Notes: a model not told the origin generated them from the letters alone. A DNA stretch of 60,386 bases from Candidatus Gastranaerophilales bacterium (GCA_023662705.1 JAMPIM010000002.1:33683-94068), one strand, 5' to 3'. Positions 16,541-24,371 are shown, numbered from the stretch's first letter. Program-made: numbers and translations.

Positions 16541-17422
16541 ATGGAAAATATAAAACTTCTGTATGGAGAAAATTCATTCCAGAATGCAGGAATTGAACGA
16601 AACGATAAAACAATTGATTATAACACAAGCGCTAATTTGACTTATGTTAATATTTTATCACTTGTAAAAGGTCTAAATGTTATCAGTGAATTTTATGATG
16701 TTAAAGCCGCTTGTACAATCAAGGGCACAGCTATTTGCGCTGTTGCACTCGGGCAGTCTTTAGCTGATGCAGTTCAGAAAGCTATGGATGCAAACCCTGT
16801 TGATTTTATGTCATCAGTAATAGTTGTTTCTGATGAAGTTGATAGTGAAATTGCAAGATTCTTAAAAGAATCAAATATTATTGCTGCTCCAAAATTCACA
16901 AAAAATGCATTAGAAATTCTTGAAACACGTAATGTAACCTATGTAACTATTAACACTCCGCTGAAAGATTATAAAAACTATCTTTCTAATGAAATAAGAG
17001 TAACACCATTGGGTACATTAACTCAAACACCTAATATCAGCGATTTAGACAAAGATTTATTCAAAGTTGTTTCAACTGCAAAGCCAAGCGTTGAGCAGAT
17101 TGAAGATGCCGTATTTGCATGGAAAGTTGCTAAACACAACAGCTCGCAGGCAATAGTTATTGCAAAAGACTTAAAAACAACAGCTATAGCACAAGGGCTT
17201 CAAACAGCATCCGTAGAATTTGCTCTTGATTATTCTTGTGATATGTCAAAAGACGCAATTTTGGCTTCCGATATGCCAATAACGGTGCACGATGTAAATG
17301 TTGCATCACAAGGCAGAATCGGGTTAATAATTGTACCTTTTGCAGATAAAGAAGTTGTAGCACAAGCTGATAAATACAACATTAGCGTGATAACAACCGG
17401 ATTTACAAATATTTTATATTAA
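16541..17422 (+). CDS. Stand-alone AICAR transformylase-like protein (PurH C-terminal domain)
   Basis: Resembles the AICAR formyltransferase half of PurH (penultimate step of purine synthesis) but lacks the N-terminal IMP cyclohydrolase (MGS-like) domain; 293 residues instead of ~510-520. Visible traces: KLLYGENSFQ near the N-terminus (usual YGENPHQ), VAWK-like FAWKVAKHNSSQAIVIAKD with the catalytic Lys-His pair, and a VTTGF segment near the end where full-length enzymes have FTGxRHFRH. The usual RHFRH is replaced by TNILY. AAAGGAG precedes the start. It is either a diverged one-domain enzyme with a separate partner or a relative with another substrate. Confidence 0.7.
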   Translation: MENIKLLYGENSFQNAGIERNDKTIDYNTSANLTYVNILSLVKGLNVISEFYDVKAACTIKGTAICAVALGQSLADAVQKAMDANPVDFMSSVIVVSDEVDSEIARFLKESNIIAAPKFTKNALEILETRNVTYVTINTPLKDYKNYLSNEIRVTPLGTLTQTPNISDLDKDLFKVVSTAKPSVEQIEDAVFAWKVAKHNSSQAIVIAKDLKTTAIAQGLQTASVEFALDYSCDMSKDAILASDMPITVHDVNVASQGRIGLIIVPFADKEVVAQADKYNISVITTGFTNILY

Positions 17423-17436
17423 TTCATATATTTACA

Positions 17437-17463
17437 AAAACCTATTGACAAGATAGGTTTTTT
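17437..17463 (+). terminator. Terminator with embedded downstream promoter
   Basis: AAAACCTAT pairs with ATAGGTTTT around TGACAAG, followed by T's. The loop and descending arm contain the -35 box of the next gene. Confidence 0.75.
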
Positions 17464-17473
17464 AATGTATTAT
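17445..17473 (+). promoter_or_regulatory. Promoter giving a leaderless mRNA for the gene at 17480
   Basis: TTGACA (17445-17450), 17 bp, TATTAT (17468-17473), then six bases to ATG 17480. The consensus fit and spacing choose the start codon: the upstream ATG at 17465 lies before the transcription start. Confidence 0.7.
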
Positions 17474-17479
17474 CAAGAT

Positions 17480-17686
17480 ATGGAAAATATATTAATTATT
17501 AAAACAATTGCAAACTTAGAAGCACAACTGAACAAAGGTATTGATTTATTGGAAATTGCCAAGACTTACTGCGAATACAATTGCGATAAATCTGATGAAA
17601 TCTCCACACTATTCTCCATATTGGAACTCATCATCAAAGAACAAAAAGATACCGTAAAAAGTCTGGAAACTTTGATTGCAAGTTAA
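17480..17686 (+). CDS. Small helical hypothetical protein (68 aa)
   Basis: Unrecognised. The sequence from MENILIIKTI is predicted as two or three amphipathic helices (ANLEAQLNKGIDLLEIAKTY, then SDEISTLFSILELIIKEQK) with two Cys in between. The start is set by the promoter, which would make the mRNA leaderless. It has its own promoter and terminator, so it is expressed independently of the PurH-like gene. It could be a small regulatory or scaffold protein; nothing indicates which. Confidence 0.65.
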   Translation: MENILIIKTIANLEAQLNKGIDLLEIAKTYCEYNCDKSDEISTLFSILELIIKEQKDTVKSLETLIAS

Positions 17687-17692
17687 ACAAAT

Positions 17693-17718
17693 GCGGGCTC
17701 TTTAGAAGCCCGCTGTTT
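17693..17718. terminator. Bidirectional terminator
   Basis: GCGGGCTTCTAAAGAGCCCGC (minus sense) hairpin between convergent genes, with modest T tails both ways. Confidence 0.7.
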
Positions 17719-18379
17719 AATTAAAAAGTTTTGTACAATTCTGCTCAGGAGTTCCTGCCAAAAGTGATTGCATGATATACTTAACCGGATTAACTCCAAA
17801 CGCCAAATCTTTACGCAAAGTTGCAATATTCACAATGCTTCCTATTCTCTGGCATTTCTCAATAGGAATATCATCTTTATAGATAAATTCAAGGGCTTCT
17901 TTTCGCATTTTATACAGCGGAGTCTCTTTTGCCGAAGTTTCTCCTGTCAAATGTTCCCGAAGAAATGGAGTAAGATCAGAAAATTTTTGTTCTGATTCTT
18001 CAAACTTGAATAATTTATTCATACTCCGAATTGAAAGTTTATCAGAATCCAGATTTGCTGTTGGAATTTTTAAAATAACTAAATCGCCGGTTCCTTGCCT
18101 TGCAGCACCATACCACCTTACGATATGTCTCAGGATTGCATATTGCAAATCCTCATATCCCCAATCTTTGTGTTTTCCCCAACATTTAAAGAAATTACAT
18201 AAATCAAAAGCATAAACACCCTTTTCCACATTGAGTTTTGAACCACTCATTTTAATAAATCCGTCTCTCATAATAGATTCGTACTTGGATTTAGTCGTCA
18301 TGTGATAAATATATCTGGGTATTTTTCTACTACCTTCAAAACCAGTATTATTAGATTGTAATTGAGATGTAATATTCAT
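17717..18379 (-). CDS. Putative ADP-ribosyltransferase-fold protein
   Basis: A 220-residue protein. IYHMTT with His26, followed by SIMRDGF (the I...G turn), GVYAFD with Tyr56, and KEALEFIY with Glu161 have the order and spacing of the H-Y-E triad of the ARTD/DarT-like ADP-ribosyltransferase superfamily. This is pattern recognition, not a match to a named family. The substrate is unknown and no DarG-like macrodomain antitoxin is adjacent. The start is ATG 18379 (a TTG two codons upstream is less likely); no clear Shine-Dalgarno. It stands alone between a terminator and the ribosomal genes. Confidence 0.6.
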   Translation of the reverse strand: MNITSQLQSNNTGFEGSRKIPRYIYHMTTKSKYESIMRDGFIKMSGSKLNVEKGVYAFDLCNFFKCWGKHKDWGYEDLQYAILRHIVRWYGAARQGTGDLVILKIPTANLDSDKLSIRSMNKLFKFEESEQKFSDLTPFLREHLTGETSAKETPLYKMRKEALEFIYKDDIPIEKCQRIGSIVNIATLRKDLAFGVNPVKYIMQSLLAGTPEQNCTKLFN

Positions 18380-18436
18380 ACTCAACTATTAAAAGCACTC
18401 AAGAAATAAAGTTGACTTGGTATTACAAAATTGTTA

Positions 18437-18467
18437 CAAAAAAGACTGCAATTACTTGCAGTCTTTT
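18437..18467. terminator. Terminator of the rpsL-rpsG operon
   Basis: AAAGACTGCA/TGCAGTCTTT hairpin with T-runs on both strands, directly after the rpsG stop on the minus strand. Confidence 0.85.
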
Positions 18468-18487
18468 TAATTAAATATTTACCCTTA

Positions 18488-18958
18488 CTAGTATCTGTAG
18501 TGAGCAAACGCTTTGTTAGCTTCAGCCATTCTGTGGGTGTCTTCACGTTTTTTACATGCTGCACCGTTACCGTTAGAAGCATCGATTAATTCGCTTGTAA
18601 GTTTTTCAACGAATGATTTTCCGCCTCTGTTTTTAGCAGCTGCAATCAACCAAGAAGATGCTAAAGCGAAACCTCTGTCAGGTTTAACATCGATAGGCAC
18701 TTGGTAAGTTGAACCACCGATACGTCTAGCTTTAACTTCCAACAATGGAGTTGCATTTGTAAGAGCCTTTTGGAAAATTTCCAAGCCCTTTTCATTTGTT
18801 CTTGTTTCGATATTAGTAATTGTTGAATAAAAGATTTTTTCAGCTAATGATTTTTTACCACGTCTCATAACACGGTTAATGAATTTAGATACATCAACGC
18901 TGTTGTAAATAGGGTCAGCTGAAGGAATTCTTCTTTCTGGTTTAGATCTTCTTGACAT
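18488..18958 (-). CDS. rpsG: 30S ribosomal protein S7
   Basis: Binds the 3' domain of 16S rRNA and nucleates head assembly; 156 residues, standard length. Conserved features include MSRRxxPxRR at the start, GKKSLAEKIFY, the RRIGGSTYQVP loop and GKSFVEKLTSELIDA. The stop of rpsL and the start of rpsG share a base (TAATG). The gene is directly followed by a terminator: fusA and tuf, which usually follow in the str operon, are absent. Confidence 0.98.
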   Translation of the reverse strand: MSRRSKPERRIPSADPIYNSVDVSKFINRVMRRGKKSLAEKIFYSTITNIETRTNEKGLEIFQKALTNATPLLEVKARRIGGSTYQVPIDVKPDRGFALASSWLIAAAKNRGGKSFVEKLTSELIDASNGNGAACKKREDTHRMAEANKAFAHYRY

Positions 18959-19341
18959 TATTTCTTACCTCCTTTAGCTCTTTTAGCACCATATTTAGAA
19001 CGGCTTTGTGTTCTGTTAGCAACACCTGCTGTATCTAAAGTACCACGAACGATGTGATATCTTACACCTGGAAGGTCTTTAACCCTTCCGCCTCTGATTA
19101 GAACAACACTGTGTTCTTGTAGGTTGTGTCCGATACCTGGGATATAAGAAGTTACTTCGAATCCGTTAGTAAGTCTTACTCTGGCAACCTTTCTCAAAGC
19201 TGAGTTAGGTTTTTTAGGGGTTGTAGTGTAAACCCTTGTACAAACACCGCGTCTTTGAGGACATTCCATAAGAGCCGGTGATTTGGTTTTGTCTGTTAGC
19301 TTTTTACGTTCTGAACGTACAAGCTGGTTAATTGTAGGCAT
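18958..19341 (-). CDS. rpsL: 30S ribosomal protein S12
   Basis: Decoding-centre protein of the small subunit, 127 residues from MPTINQLVR. Contains TPKKPNSALRKVARVRL, with the Lys that is the streptomycin-resistance site, and YIPGIGHNLQEHS and GGRVKDLPGVRYHIVRG. AAAGGAG precedes ATG 19341; a longer in-frame start at 19407 falls in the leader and is rejected. First gene of the rpsL-rpsG unit. Confidence 0.98.
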   Translation of the reverse strand: MPTINQLVRSERKKLTDKTKSPALMECPQRRGVCTRVYTTTPKKPNSALRKVARVRLTNGFEVTSYIPGIGHNLQEHSVVLIRGGRVKDLPGVRYHIVRGTLDTAGVANRTQSRSKYGAKRAKGGKK

Positions 19342-19503
19342 AACTTTTCTCCTTTTACCTTTTACTACTTTTGAGATAAACACTTTCCACTTGTAGTCTC
19401 GATACAAACTGGAGTTATTTACCCCCTTGACCAGCCTCTATGAAGAGGTTACGTCAACCCTCTAACCGTCAAATCCGGCAGAAATTTCGACTAGAGTACC
19501 TTA
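19342..19503 (-). promoter_or_regulatory. Long leader of rpsL-rpsG
   Basis: About 155 bases between the predicted transcription start (~19497) and rpsL. It holds short complementary arms (GGTTGACGTAACC, CCTCTTCATAGAGG) that could form a regulatory structure such as an S7-binding site. No named leader family is recognised. Confidence 0.35.
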
Positions 19504-19532
19504 ATCGTAAGACGAACATGCTCCTATGTCAA
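19504..19532 (-). promoter_or_regulatory. Promoter of rpsL-rpsG
   Basis: TTGACA (19527-19532), 17 bp, TACGAT (19504-19509) on the minus strand. Confidence 0.65.
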
Positions 19533-19568
19533 TAAATACGGGAAATTATTTGTAACATTCCGCAACTA

Positions 19569-19598
19569 TTGCCAAAACGTACCTCGATGTAGTATAAT
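19569..19598 (+). promoter_or_regulatory. Promoter of ycf23
   Basis: TTGCCA (19569-19574), 18 bp, TATAAT (19593-19598). Divergent from the rpsL promoter. Confidence 0.6.
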
Positions 19599-19640
19599 AA
19601 TCAAGACAAAATCACAATCGACACAAAGAAGGAGAATAAA

Positions 19641-20399
19641 ATGTCAAGAATTGAAAGTTTTAAAAGAGCTTTAAGCGAAAAAAGAGCTGTTAAAATTATC
19701 GCAGGTATCGATAACTTTGATGCTGAAAGCGTTAAAAAAGTAGTTATGGCAGCTGATAAAGCAGGCGCAAGTGCAGTTGATATCTGCGCTAACCCTGATA
19801 TTATTTCAATGGTTAGATCAATGACTGATATGCCGATTTTCGTATCATCAGTTGTTCCTGAAGAATTAGTTCACGCTGTTGCACTTGGCGCTGACGCAAT
19901 CGAACTTGGTAACTTCGATGCTCTTTACAAAAAAGGTATCAGCTTCAACGCTTCTCAAGTTCTTAACCTTGCAAAAAGAACAATGGAAATGCTTGAAGGC
20001 GAAGATGTATTCTTCTCAGTAACTATCCCTGGCGAACTTGAAATCGGAGAACAAATTTCTCTAGCTCGTAAACTTGAATCAATGGGTATCGACCTAATCC
20101 AAACAGAAGGTCATTTCTCTAACGAAAACCCTTCAAACGGTGCAAGAGGTCTTGTTGAAAGAGCTGAATTAACTCTTTCTAACACAATTGAACTTTCAAG
20201 AAATATTGAATTACCTATCATGACAGCTACAGGCATCAACCCTACAACTGCTTCTTTAGCATTTGCATCAGGTGCTTCAGCTATCGGATGCGGTTCTTGC
20301 GTTAACAAACTTGATTCAGAAATCTCTATGATTGCTGTTTCTAAAAATCTTGTTGAAATCGCTGAAAAGAACGCTCAATACGTTGTTGAATTAGTTTAA
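19641..20399 (+). CDS. ycf23: Ycf23/DUF561 family protein
   Basis: Predicted TIM-barrel protein of 252 residues belonging to the Ycf23 (DUF561) family, known from cyanobacteria and some plastid genomes; its function is not established. Signature stretches are KIIAGIDNFD near the start, VDICANPDI, VFFSVTIPGELEIGEQISLARKLE and PIMTATGINPTTASLAFASGASAIGCG. AAGGAG precedes the start and codon use resembles that of highly expressed genes. It is monocistronic with a strong terminator. Its presence is one of the best lineage markers in the window. Confidence 0.9.
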   Translation: MSRIESFKRALSEKRAVKIIAGIDNFDAESVKKVVMAADKAGASAVDICANPDIISMVRSMTDMPIFVSSVVPEELVHAVALGADAIELGNFDALYKKGISFNASQVLNLAKRTMEMLEGEDVFFSVTIPGELEIGEQISLARKLESMGIDLIQTEGHFSNENPSNGARGLVERAELTLSNTIELSRNIELPIMTATGINPTTASLAFASGASAIGCGSCVNKLDSEISMIAVSKNLVEIAEKNAQYVVELV

Positions 20400-20414
20400 T
20401 TCGATAAAAGCATT

Positions 20415-20450
20415 AAAAAAAGGCGGAATGCAATGCATTCCGCCTTTTTT
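20415..20450. terminator. Bidirectional terminator
   Basis: AAAAAAGGCGGAATGCA and its complement form a perfect hairpin flanked by A and T runs, between convergent ycf23 and the NAGPA-like gene. Confidence 0.9.
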
Positions 20451-20458
20451 ATACCAAT

Positions 20459-21271
20459 TTATTTTTTAATTATCATAAATGATTTCAAAGCTCTACCTGT
20501 ATCACCTGATTCCTGAGTAGAAACTACATGCATCTTTTTGTAATCAAAAGAAGTTGAGCTTCCGCCATCAAATGCCATCGCACTATCCAATCCATAGCTT
20601 GCGCACAAGTCGCGAGCTTCATAAATTGTCATTGGATGTTCATTAGTTACAATAAAAATATGAACTTCCTGCTCCCCTTTTGGAAGAGATTTTATCCCGA
20701 TTAGTGTTCTTGGAGTTTTATGCAGTACACTTGCAGATTCCCTTATAATATTACCTTCTTTATCTTTGACAATAAAAAATTCTTCTTCCAATCTCAAAGT
20801 AGGTAACAGTAAAGGTCCGCCCTGTGCTGATTCCTTAATTGAACACATAAAATCAACTTTTGCATTATGAGAAGCAATTTCATATTTTAGCCTGCTGTCA
20901 CAATCCAAAATTCTGAACTCGGTTCTATTTAAAATTGTTCTAAGATTCTGTCTTAAAACAGGGTTTAAATTAATATTTTCATTAAACAAAGGATCTTCAA
21001 TCGTTTGATAGTCATTTATTATATAAGAAATTGTCTTCTGGTTTTTAGGATCAAAAAAACCTGTATTAATTGTTAACAAAGAACCTCCAGTATTATGAGC
21101 TTCTCTGTTAGTAATTAAATTTGGAGAAGAAACAAATTGAATCTTCTTCTTAATTTTATCTCCACTCAAAATAACGTGATAAATACCGTCATCATAACTA
21201 ACATCTATAGGAGCTGCATACGCAGTTCCCATAAAAAATAATAAACCTAAAACAGCCAATAATTTTTTCAT
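20459..21271 (-). CDS. Exported phosphodiester glycosidase (NAGPA/DUF2233) family protein
   Basis: Signal peptide (MKKLLAVLGLLFFMGTAYA), then a NAGPA-type domain: LLTINTGFFDP at ~65-75, SAQGGPLLL, RTLIGIK, HIFIVTN and the DGGSSTSF signature near 238. Members hydrolyse phosphodiester-linked sugars (uncovering enzyme in animals; envelope polysaccharide roles suspected in bacteria). 270 residues. It starts one base after the LptF-type gene ends, so it is the third gene of an lptB-lptF-NAGPA operon. This suggests work on LPS or another envelope glycan in the periplasm; that is inference from context. Confidence 0.88.
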   Translation of the reverse strand: MKKLLAVLGLLFFMGTAYAAPIDVSYDDGIYHVILSGDKIKKKIQFVSSPNLITNREAHNTGGSLLTINTGFFDPKNQKTISYIINDYQTIEDPLFNENINLNPVLRQNLRTILNRTEFRILDCDSRLKYEIASHNAKVDFMCSIKESAQGGPLLLPTLRLEEEFFIVKDKEGNIIRESASVLHKTPRTLIGIKSLPKGEQEVHIFIVTNEHPMTIYEARDLCASYGLDSAMAFDGGSSTSFDYKKMHVVSTQESGDTGRALKSFMIIKK

Positions 21272-21272
21272 A

Positions 21273-22397
21273 TTATAAATCCCTCGATTTGTAGAACGCT
21301 ATAATTGCACCTAAAAACGCCAAAGGCGGGAACGAAGCCGTAATAAACGGGTGCAAAACACCTTTTTCTGCAAGCAAGTCAAAGAAAGGAAGTGTTATAT
21401 AATAAACAAATATACATCCAATCGCAATAGTAAAGCCAATTAACCTCTGTTCTCTTGGTTTTGAGAATCCGAGCAGACAACCCATAATTGCCAATAATAC
21501 ACATACAAACGGATGGAAAAATCTTTGCAAATATTTATTTAACATCAAACGGTAGTCTTCATCCAAACGCTCTTGTTTCAAAAGCTTCACATAACGACTT
21601 AAATCTTTATTATTAATATCTCTATCTCGTTTAGTAGAATTTATCATAATAGTATAAGCGTTTATCGCAGCTTTCCCCTCTAAGATATTCACAGAATCAA
21701 TTTGTTTGATTTCTTTAAAAATACCTTCTTCATCAATGATATAAGATTTTATATCGGATAAATTCCAACAAGGAATACCGTCTTTGGTTTTTCCCATCTT
21801 GCCATGCTCAGCAACCATAATATTTTCCAGCCCGTGTAAATCATCAAATACCTGTTGAGAAAAATCAAGTACTATAACATCAGACATCTCGCCGTTTAAG
21901 AATTTGGAAACAATAACTGCCGTTGTCGGATGATCTTTATCGTCTTTCTGGGTATAAATGTATTGCGTTAACATTCTACCGCCTTTAATTTCCTGTAATT
22001 TTTGACAGGAATACGGAATCCATTTGTCATAAGTTACAAAACATAAATAAGTTACAATAAAACTCAAAACCAGAAGCGGGCGCAATATTCTTGAAAAAGA
22101 CATTCCAACGGCTCTAAATATGGTAAGCTCCGAATCTTTACTCAATTTATCAAAAGTAAAAAGGGAACCAAGTAAAAGCCCTACAGGAAAAGCTTTTCCC
22201 ATAATTTTCGGAAGTTCGTAAAACAATATTAAGGCTCCGGTTTGCGCTGATATATCATGCGAAAGAACTTTTTTAATAGTATTCAAAAGCATCTCAGGAG
22301 CAATCCATACAATTGTAAACAACAAAATTGCAACAATAGTAGTTGAAAGCACCTGCATAAAGATATATTTGTCATATACGGTAATTAGTTTTTTCAT
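21273..22397 (-). CDS. LptF/LptG family permease
   Basis: Inner-membrane permease of the LPS export ABC transporter, 374 residues. It has the family topology: TM helices near 12-35, 48-75 and 95-120, a periplasmic jellyroll-like domain over ~130-280, then three TMs. KLITVYDKYIFMQVL, GKAFPVGLLLGSLFTFDKLSKDSELTIFRAVGMS and the C-terminal VCVLLAIMGCLLGFSKPREQR are typical. Only one permease gene is present here. In cyanobacteria a single LptF/G-type gene also occurs, so a homodimer or a second gene elsewhere are both possible. One base separates it from lptB. Confidence 0.92.
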   Translation of the reverse strand: MKKLITVYDKYIFMQVLSTTIVAILLFTIVWIAPEMLLNTIKKVLSHDISAQTGALILFYELPKIMGKAFPVGLLLGSLFTFDKLSKDSELTIFRAVGMSFSRILRPLLVLSFIVTYLCFVTYDKWIPYSCQKLQEIKGGRMLTQYIYTQKDDKDHPTTAVIVSKFLNGEMSDVIVLDFSQQVFDDLHGLENIMVAEHGKMGKTKDGIPCWNLSDIKSYIIDEEGIFKEIKQIDSVNILEGKAAINAYTIMINSTKRDRDINNKDLSRYVKLLKQERLDEDYRLMLNKYLQRFFHPFVCVLLAIMGCLLGFSKPREQRLIGFTIAIGCIFVYYITLPFFDLLAEKGVLHPFITASFPPLAFLGAIIAFYKSRDL

Positions 22398-22398
22398 A

Positions 22399-23124
22399 TT
22401 AGAGTTTGAAGTCCTTTCCTAAATAGAACTCTTTAGCAACAGGGTCATTTGCAACATCGGTACTTTTACCCTGAATCTTAATTTTACCGTCAAAAATCAC
22501 ATAAGCTCTGTCAGTAATTGACAATGTTGCTTTAGGATTGTGGTCTGTAATCAACACACCCAAACCTTTGTCTTCAGAAATCTTTCTGATATTGTCTTTA
22601 ATCTCTCCGATAGCAATCGGGTCAATCCCTGCAAACGGTTCATCAAGAAGCATAAAATCAGGACTTGCGGCCAGCGCTCTTGCGATTTCGACACGACGTC
22701 TTTCACCGCCGGATAAAGAAATCGCAGGGTATTTTCTTAATCTTTCAACTCCAAATTCGTTAAGTAATTCTTCAAGCTTAGCTCTCTTCTCGTTAATAGT
22801 TAACTTTTCATTCATTTCAAGAACAAGCTGAATATTTTCTTCTACAGTAAGCTTTCTAAAAATCGAGTTTTCCTGAGGCAGATAACCGATACCGGCTTTT
22901 GCACGAAGGTTCATCGGCCAGGTTGTAATTTCCTGTCCGTCAATATATACGTGCCCTGAATTTGGCTTAACAAGTCCCACAATCATATAAAATGTAGTAG
23001 TTTTTCCGGCACCGTTTGGTCCAAGCAAACAAACAACTTCGCCTTTATCCATATAAAACGAGTTATCGTTTACAACATATCTGTCACCGTATATCTTAAC
23101 GAGATTCTTAGCTTCTATCCTCAT
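22399..23124 (-). CDS. lptB: LPS export ABC transporter ATP-binding protein
   Basis: Cytoplasmic ATPase that powers LPS extraction from the inner membrane; 241 residues, standard. Walker A GPNGAGKTTT near 39, Q-loop in YLPQENSIFRKLTVEEN (the LptB hallmark), signature LSGGERRR, Walker B FMLLDEPFAGIDPIA, and His of the switch in ITDHN. The start at 23124 follows AGGGGAG by a normal spacing; a longer in-frame start at 23172 has none. First gene of the lpt operon. Confidence 0.96.
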   Translation of the reverse strand: MRIEAKNLVKIYGDRYVVNDNSFYMDKGEVVCLLGPNGAGKTTTFYMIVGLVKPNSGHVYIDGQEITTWPMNLRAKAGIGYLPQENSIFRKLTVEENIQLVLEMNEKLTINEKRAKLEELLNEFGVERLRKYPAISLSGGERRRVEIARALAASPDFMLLDEPFAGIDPIAIGEIKDNIRKISEDKGLGVLITDHNPKATLSITDRAYVIFDGKIKIQGKSTDVANDPVAKEFYLGKDFKL

Positions 23125-23163
23125 AAATACTCCCCTTTTGTATATATGATACAACAAATACAA

Positions 23164-23238
23164 AGTTAACAATTGTAAAGTTTTATTAAGAATAAGGCAA
23201 TTTAGAATAATAGAAATACTTTATATAAGTGTAAGGTT
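23164..23238 (+). promoter_or_regulatory. ACTTTATATA-type promoter with tandem element, Met/Gly-rich gene
   Basis: GTTAAC and TGTAAA 10 bp apart (23165-23180), AATAAGGCAATTTA (23191-23204), exactly 13 bases, then ACTTTATA (23218-23225) and TAAGGTTA. The AATAAGGCAATTTA-N13-ACTTTATA arrangement is repeated base for base at 60329-60363. Confidence 0.65.
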
Positions 23239-23274
23239 AAAAAGGTTTATTTAATTTAAAGGTTGGAGGTCGCT

Positions 23275-24252
23275 ATGACTTTAGGTCTTGGCATATCAGG
23301 AATAGGTTATCCGTCAATGGGACTCGGCACTCTGGGCTTAGGCGCCGGAAGCAGCTACGGTTCATACGACAGTTACATGCCGTCTATGATGGGCATGAGC
23401 CCGATGCTTGGAATGGGAAGCGGCTACGGAATGAACAGCATGATGGGTATGGGTGGAATGATGGGTATGTACAACCCGCTCTACTACACTCAAATGCAAG
23501 GTGCAGCCGAGCAGATTCAGGCTCAGCATGCAGGCGATATGCATACGACTTTAACTAATAACGAAGTAAGAGCAAACAGAGAAACTGACTCAGCTCTTGT
23601 TCAAAAAATATTAACAAACGGTGATGTTCAACAAGGAATCCAAAACTTATACGATAAAGTAAAAGAAGGCGATCAGGACGGTATTTGCGCGGAGTTTGAT
23701 AAGTTAAAGAATTATATTTATAATACATATCAGGATGAACTCAAGGCAAGAGGTTCAAAAACAAATCCAGCAACAGCAGCAACAGAAATTATTGAAAAAA
23801 TCTACGGTAATATAATTTCTGCACAGACAGGTCAGGTTTCTGATTTAAGAAGTGACATTCAAAGATATGGTGACGGTTCAACAATGAACGGTTTTATGAA
23901 AGGTTTCAGACAAGGAAATCACACCAGATACGTTGACCAGACATTGAGCCATTGTTTCGGATTAGAAATCGACCAAAAGGCATCAAAAGATGGTCGAAGA
24001 GAAGTTGCAAGCTATGTCGGCAGAGGCGCAAGCGTACTTGAAAAAGGAGCTTATGGTGTAGCCGGCGGTGCAGCTCTTTATACAATCGGTTACGGTGTAA
24101 CAAAAGGTTTAGCATCTTTGTTCGGAAAATCAAGCAGCATAAAATTCAGCAGCAAGTATATGGGCAAAGCCGCAGTTATTGGCGCAGTGCTCGGTGCAGC
24201 AGCAGATATCTGGTGGCAGTGTTCAGGCTCAAGAGAGAATGCAGCATCATAA
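23275..24252 (+). CDS. Met/Gly-rich protein of unknown function (325 aa)
   Basis: No family recognised. Residues 1-70 are Gly/Met/Ser/Tyr low-complexity (GISGIGYPSMGLGTLGLG, then MMGMGGMMGMYN). Residues ~75-200 are helical and charged. Residues ~235-310 hold two Gly/Ala-rich hydrophobic segments (GVAGGAALYTIGYGVTKGL and AAVIGAVLGAAADIWW) that could be transmembrane. GGAGG six bases upstream fixes ATG 23275; the TTG four codons earlier lies on that site. The low-complexity Gly/Met start resembles the tract in the protein at 9815-10951, and both have the same unusual promoter. A flagellum-linked or surface protein is a hypothesis. Confidence 0.8.
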   Translation: MTLGLGISGIGYPSMGLGTLGLGAGSSYGSYDSYMPSMMGMSPMLGMGSGYGMNSMMGMGGMMGMYNPLYYTQMQGAAEQIQAQHAGDMHTTLTNNEVRANRETDSALVQKILTNGDVQQGIQNLYDKVKEGDQDGICAEFDKLKNYIYNTYQDELKARGSKTNPATAATEIIEKIYGNIISAQTGQVSDLRSDIQRYGDGSTMNGFMKGFRQGNHTRYVDQTLSHCFGLEIDQKASKDGRREVASYVGRGASVLEKGAYGVAGGAALYTIGYGVTKGLASLFGKSSSIKFSSKYMGKAAVIGAVLGAAADIWWQCSGSRENAAS

Positions 24253-24281
24253 AAAGTAACCTTAATCCTTTTAACCATAAG

Positions 24282-24312
24282 AAAAAGACGGATTTTTCAA
24301 ATCCGTCTTTTT
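24282..24312 (+). terminator. Terminator of the Met/Gly-rich gene
   Basis: AAAAAGACGGATTT and AAATCCGTCTTTTT hairpin. Confidence 0.85.
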
Positions 24313-24329
24313 ACATTATATTTACCCCC

Positions 24330-24357
24330 TTGACAACCCGTATTGATATAATATTAT
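24330..24357 (+). promoter_or_regulatory. Promoter of tRNA-Gln
   Basis: TTGACA (24330-24335), 16 bp, TATTAT (24352-24357), 14 bases before the mature tRNA 5' end. Confidence 0.7.
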
Positions 24358-24371
24358 ATAAAAGTACCCGA

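Noticed and set aside
17717..18379. Toxin-antitoxin pair with the ART-like protein
   Set aside because: No adjacent small gene or macrodomain on either side; neighbours are a terminator and the rpsL-rpsG operon.
19342..19407. 22-residue extension of S12
   Set aside because: S12 proteins begin MPTINQL; a good Shine-Dalgarno sits right before that ATG.
23176..23202. Sigma-28 promoter for the Met/Gly-rich gene
   Set aside because: TAAAGTTT is present, but at 11 bp the -10 reads AGGCAATT instead of GCCGATAA. The site fits the ACTTTATATA class instead.
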